64,000 nucleotides of DNA, taken from positions 868,001 through 932,000 of the forward strand of contig NZ_WTVH02000010.1 in assembly GCF_012910785.2 (NCBI RefSeq), written 5' to 3'. The DNA is from Aromatoleum buckelii (GTDB lineage Bacteria > Pseudomonadota > Gammaproteobacteria > Burkholderiales > Rhodocyclaceae). This document shows, one piece after another, positions 60,984-64,000 of the stretch. Numbering within the stretch: the stretch's first letter is position 1; each line of letters begins with the position of its first letter. Both the position numbers and the translations under genes were made by a program. Under the pieces are notes generated by a model, which saw only the letters and a list, made by a program, of their open reading frames with translations, was not told the DNA's origin and did no database searches.

Positions 60984-62084
60984 ATGCCCAATTCACGCAT
61001 CGGCAACGCGGTACGTCTGGAATTCTCGCCGGGCTCACTCGTCCACACCAACCTCTCGGGGGCCGCTTTTTCGGGGGACTGGTTGTGGGTCGCCGGTGAC
61101 GAAGCCTGCGGCATCGGTCGTCTGCGGCGTCTCGATCCGCTCGGCACGGAAGCGTTGCGGTACGGCGATCCCTCCAATGTCTCCCTTGCCGACCTGCTGG
61201 ACCTGCCCGGCGATCCCGACGAAGAGGCCGACCTGGAGGGAATGGCGGTCGTCGACGGCTACCTCTGGGTGGTCGGCTCGCACGGGCTCAAGCGCAAGAA
61301 CCCGAAGGCCCATCGATCGCATGCCGATAACGCGAAGCGGCTCGCGAAAGTGACGCTCGACGCGAACAGAAGGATGCTCGCGCGTCTTCCGATCGAGCCC
61401 GATCGGCACGGCGTGCCGTGTCTCGTGCGCGAAGCCAGCGACGGGCGTCGCGCACAAAAGCTCGCCGGGGATGCCCGCTCGAACGAACTGACCGCGCTGC
61501 TCGACGATGACCCTCATTTCGGGCCGTACCTGAACCTTCCCGGCAAGGACAATGGCTTCGACATCGAGGGGCTCGCGGTGGATGGGAAGCGCCTGTTGCT
61601 GGGGCTGCGAGGCCCGGTGCTGCGAGGCTGGGCCGCTTTGCTCGAGATCGCTGTCGAGGCGCATGGCGAAGACTTGCGGCTGGCGCCGCTCGACGACAGC
61701 AACACGCTCATCCGCAAGCATTTCCTGCAACTCGAAGGCCTCGGCATCCGCGACCTGCACTTTTCCGGAGACGATCTGCATCTCCTCGCCGGGCCGACGA
61801 TGGTGCTCGACGGCGACATTCGCGTTTTCAGGTGGGCAAACGCCCGTTCCGTGCTGGCCGAGAACCGCGAGCCGGTGCGTTTCGAAGCCGCCTTGCCGCA
61901 GCGGCTGTCCCTGCCGCACGGACGGGGCATCAACCGGGCCGAGGCTATTTGCGAGGTGCCACGCGAGCTCGGTCTGCCCGCGCCGGGATGGATCGTCCTC
62001 TACGATTCGCCCGACTCCGCGCGTAAGGATGGCGAATGCACGGTATTCGGCGACCTGCTGCTTCGGCGCGCAGCGCGACGGTGA
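60984..62084 (+). CDS. DUF3616-family protein
   Basis: 366 residues from ATG 60984. The pattern fits DUF3616, predicted beta-propeller-like repeats: LSGAAFSGDWLWVAGDEACGIGRL, EADLEGMAVVDGYLWVVGSHGLKRK, DIEGLAVDGKRLLLGLRGPVLRGWAALLEI, LEGLGIRDLHFSGDDLHLLAGPTM and NRAEAICEV. The spaced LEG(M/L)A repeats suggest about five to six blades. No signal peptide, so cytoplasmic. No reaction is known for the family. The start is divergent from the LigB-like gene. Confidence 0.8.
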   Translation: MPNSRIGNAVRLEFSPGSLVHTNLSGAAFSGDWLWVAGDEACGIGRLRRLDPLGTEALRYGDPSNVSLADLLDLPGDPDEEADLEGMAVVDGYLWVVGSHGLKRKNPKAHRSHADNAKRLAKVTLDANRRMLARLPIEPDRHGVPCLVREASDGRRAQKLAGDARSNELTALLDDDPHFGPYLNLPGKDNGFDIEGLAVDGKRLLLGLRGPVLRGWAALLEIAVEAHGEDLRLAPLDDSNTLIRKHFLQLEGLGIRDLHFSGDDLHLLAGPTMVLDGDIRVFRWANARSVLAENREPVRFEAALPQRLSLPHGRGINRAEAICEVPRELGLPAPGWIVLYDSPDSARKDGECTVFGDLLLRRAARR

Positions 62085-62166
62085 GCCGGCCGGCGTCGAG
62101 CGGGAACCCGGAATCATGTCCGGCCGGGTCGCGAAAAAACGTTCAAGTCGTTGCACTGTTCCGTGG

Positions 62167-62185
62167 TCCGTTCCTACGGAACGGA
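62167..62185. repeat. Short perfect inverted repeat
   Basis: TCCGTTCC-TAC-GGAACGGA, an eight-pair stem with a three-base loop, 82 bases after the DUF3616 stop. No T-run follows. It may be an operator or part of the 3' end of that transcript; function not known. Confidence 0.6.
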
Positions 62186-62257
62186 GCGTGACGGCAACCC
62201 GTAGCACGGTGAGCAGGGAACAAGTGTGGGCACCGCGTCCAGCGACCCCAAAAGCAA

Positions 62258-62288
62258 AAAACCCAGCCACCGTGAGTGATTGGGTTTT
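62258..62288 (-). terminator. Rho-independent terminator after tRNA-fMet (possibly bidirectional)
   Basis: AAAACCCA (62258-62265) pairs with TGGGTTTT (62281-62288) around a 15-base loop. Read on the minus strand the stem is followed by a T-run (TGGGTTTTTTGC), 12 bases past the tRNA 3' end. Confidence 0.82.
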
Positions 62289-62298
62289 CTGTACTTTT

Positions 62299-62376
<78 letters not shown>

Positions 62377-62389
62377 TCGGAGAAACAGA

Positions 62390-62418
62390 ACTATAGTCGA
62401 CATCACGGATGCCGTCAA
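62390..62418 (-). promoter_or_regulatory. Sigma-70 promoter of tRNA-fMet
   Basis: On the minus strand, TTGACG (62418-62413), an exact 17-base spacer, then TATAGT (62395-62390). Transcription should start at about 62383, 7 bases before the mature tRNA. Confidence 0.82.
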
Positions 62419-62606
62419 TGAATGTTGCCGAAAAATGTCGAGACAGGCGGGGCGCCGGCTACAAGGAACGGGCGGGCGACGCTATGCTGTCGGCCGGCCG
62501 GATTTGTGCGCGAGCTGTGTTTTCGGGAATCCCGGCATTCCTCCGTCACAGGCTCAGCCGCTGCCCGATCCCGGACCTGTTTGAGATTTCAAGGAATCTA
62601 CCCCCC

Positions 62607-63389
62607 ATGGCAATGACGAGGTCGCTCGAAGTGAAAGGCCAGCTGGTGGCCGGTGGCAAGGAGCCGTTGATCTGCGCGCCGCTCGTCGGCAGGGACGAAG
62701 CGGCGGTGCTGCACGAGCTGGAAGTGATCGTCGCGAAGCGGCCGGATCTCCTCGAGTGGCGAGTGGATTTCTATTCCGGGATTTCCGACGTCGGCCGTGT
62801 CGTCGAACTCACGAAGGAGATCCGCACGCGTTCGGCCGGCATTCCGGTCATTTTCACGCGCCGCTCGACCCGCGAAGGCGGTGAGCCGATCGACCTCTGT
62901 GAGGACGAAGTGCTGTCGATGTACCGGGAGGTCGCGCGTTCGGGCGCGGTCGACTTCCTCGACTACGAGTTGAGTAGCGAGCCGGAGCATTTCGAGCAGG
63001 CCGTCGCGCTCGCCCGCGAGACCGGCACGAAGCTCATCGCGTCTTTTCACGATTTCGAAAAGACGCCGCCGGCCGACGCGATCGTCGCGAAGCTCGTGGG
63101 GATGGAGAAAGCGGGGGCCGACATCGCGAAGATCGCGGTGATGCCGCAGGGGCTCGAGGACGTGCTGACGCTGCTGCAGGCGACCCTGGAAGCGCAGAAG
63201 ACGATTTCGCTTCCGGTCATCAGCATGTCGATGGGCGCTTATGGTTCGCTGAGCCGCCTGTTCGGCTGGGTGTTCGGCTCGTCGGTAAGCTTCGCCGTCG
63301 GCCAGCAAGCTTCCGCGCCGGGACAGGTGCCGATCGAGGACCTGAGGACGGTGCTCGAAGTCCTGCAGCGCTCGCTCAAGGGCGGATAA
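62607..63389 (+). CDS. aroD: 3-dehydroquinate dehydratase, type I
   Basis: 260 residues from ATG 62607 (MAMTRSLEVKG). Type I enzymes form a Schiff base: the lysine is K175 in KIAVMPQGLED and the catalytic His is H148 in SFHDFEKTP. Other conserved parts are ICAPLVGRDEAAVLHEL, LLEWRVDFYSG and FTRRSTREGGE, and the C-terminal ISMSMGAYGSLSRLFG. It dehydrates 3-dehydroquinate to 3-dehydroshikimate in the shikimate pathway (or in quinate use). Most betaproteobacteria have the type II AroQ, so a type I form, without shikimate genes nearby, may serve a catabolic role; this is inference. Confidence 0.92.
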   Translation: MAMTRSLEVKGQLVAGGKEPLICAPLVGRDEAAVLHELEVIVAKRPDLLEWRVDFYSGISDVGRVVELTKEIRTRSAGIPVIFTRRSTREGGEPIDLCEDEVLSMYREVARSGAVDFLDYELSSEPEHFEQAVALARETGTKLIASFHDFEKTPPADAIVAKLVGMEKAGADIAKIAVMPQGLEDVLTLLQATLEAQKTISLPVISMSMGAYGSLSRLFGWVFGSSVSFAVGQQASAPGQVPIEDLRTVLEVLQRSLKGG

Positions 63390-63396
63390 GTCCGGC

Positions 63397-63419
63397 CGCG
63401 CGGAGCGGCTTTCCGCGCG
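63397..63419. terminator. Hairpin between convergent aroD and panE-like gene
   Basis: CGCGCGGA-GCGGCTT-TCCGCGCG is a perfect eight-pair stem just after the aroD stop and between convergent genes. No T-run follows on either strand. Confidence 0.45.
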
Positions 63420-63446
63420 TACCGGCTAGGATGGCCTGCCGGATTT

Positions 63447-64000
63447 TCAGCCGGCCTGCCGCGCTTCGAGCAGCTTGACCAGGCTGTGCAGGACGCGGTT
63501 GACGGGCGTCGCAATGCCGAAGGCTTCGCCCTTGCGCAGCACGTAGCCGTTGAGGTAGTCGATCTCGCTGCGCTTGCCGCGTGCGAGATCCTGCGCAGTG
63601 GAGGAGAACTGCGTCGGCATCGTGCGCGCGATATGCTGCACTGCGTCCCAGGGGTCTCCCGGCACTTTCACGCCTTCAGCCTGCGCGACGGCGAGGCACT
63701 CCCGCACGACGTCGCGCATCACGTCTTCGACTCCTTCGCCGCGCACGAGGCGACCGTAAGGCAGTTGCGTGATCGCGGACAGCGCGTTGTAGGCGCAGTT
63801 GAGGATCAGCTTGGCCCACAGCGCGCCCATGACGTTGTCCGAGATCTGCACCGGCACGGCGGCTTCGGCGAACAGCTTGGCCAGCGCTTCGCTCGAGGCC
63901 GACGGGCCGATCACCAGTTCGCCACGTCCATGGTGTTTGACGTGGCCCGGAGCGGCCATTTCGGTCGCGACATAGACGACTGCCGGTGCCACCTCGCGTC
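63447..64000 (-). CDS. panE: 2-dehydropantoate 2-reductase (ketopantoate reductase), 3' part only
   Basis: About 184 residues are visible; the frame continues past the right edge, so the N-terminal NADP-binding half is missing. The C-terminal domain has the catalytic lysine in NVMGALWAKLILNCAYNALSAITQLPYG and the Ser/Asp-Glu motif in QDLARGKRSEIDYLNGYVLRKGEAFGIATPVNRVLHSLVKLLE, cited as the span from about 63465 to 63600. These are standard for the ApbA/PanE family, which reduces 2-dehydropantoate to pantoate for pantothenate synthesis. The TGA stop and sequence are intact. Confidence 0.9.
   Translation of the reverse strand, partial: REVAPAVVYVATEMAAPGHVKHHGRGELVIGPSASSEALAKLFAEAAVPVQISDNVMGALWAKLILNCAYNALSAITQLPYGRLVRGEGVEDVMRDVVRECLAVAQAEGVKVPGDPWDAVQHIARTMPTQFSSTAQDLARGKRSEIDYLNGYVLRKGEAFGIATPVNRVLHSLVKLLEARQAG

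Overview
This window reads as chromosomal DNA of a GC-rich betaproteobacterium with a facultatively anaerobic, respiratory life style. The closest fit is the Rhodocyclales (the Azoarcus/Aromatoleum/Thauera group). That placement is inference from gene content and codon use: c-type cytochromes, a TsdA/TsdB thiosulfate dehydrogenase pair, a flavodiiron NO/O2 reductase with NsrR, PutA, a TrmA of E. coli length and Mrp antiporter genes. There are no rRNA genes, CRISPR arrays or prophages. The only mobile element is a complete IS3-family insertion sequence at the left edge.

Layout, left to right. (1) 3-1197: IS3-family element, then a small MscS-type channel. (2) 2178-3741: tsdB-tsdA, periplasmic di-haem cytochromes for thiosulfate oxidation. 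(3) 3899-9735: a tightly packed, mostly overlapping run of nine genes. It holds two small HMA-like proteins, a membrane-anchored ferritin-like protein, three small membrane or Gly/His-rich proteins of unknown function, an unusual P1B-type metal ATPase, a PAP2 lipid phosphatase and a DgkA-type lipid kinase. This is the most interesting region; I propose it as a candidate metal-handling membrane compartment or ferrosome (fez)-like locus. (4) 9836-18754: a tryptophanase-family lyase, a lipid/glycan-modification trio (ArnT-like, LAB_N, DPM1-like), a phosphoglycerol-transferase-like sulfatase with cytochrome b561 and PepSY proteins, and an alcohol dehydrogenase. (5) 18853-28867: housekeeping and carbon metabolism: aromatic aminotransferase, AI-2E family exporter, TrmA, a divergent pyrophosphatase-like protein, a lipid kinase with a metallophosphoesterase, glucokinase divergent from a GH13 alpha-glucosidase, and a tandem Cache periplasmic protein.

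(6) 29035-35939: tRNA-Arg(ACG) with promoter and terminator, then a six-gene Mrp Na+/H+ antiporter operon with subunits A and B fused, then a DUF2889 gene. (7) 35957-41298: PutA without the DNA-binding domain, and a cardiolipin-synthase-like protein. (8) 41392-56030: an envelope/stress block made of a 2981-residue cyclic beta-glucan synthase (NdvB/ChvB type) coupled to a BON lipoprotein, CsbD, an alpha/beta hydrolase, a VIT/CCC1 transporter, two paralogous Crp/Fnr regulators (one fused to a PAS domain) flanking a tiny membrane protein, and a small secreted protein.

(9) 56031-60014: a 624-base AT-rich regulatory region with an FNR/Dnr-type box, then an 887-residue protein fusing flavodiiron, rubredoxin and rubredoxin-reductase modules, then nsrR with a plausible NsrR operator upstream. 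Together they look like a nitrosative-stress unit. (10) 60061-64000: a LigB/DODA-type dioxygenase, a DUF3616 protein, initiator tRNA-fMet with clear promoter and terminator, aroD, and the 3' part of a ketopantoate reductase gene that runs off the window.

All functional names come from motif and family recognition by eye; no database search was run.
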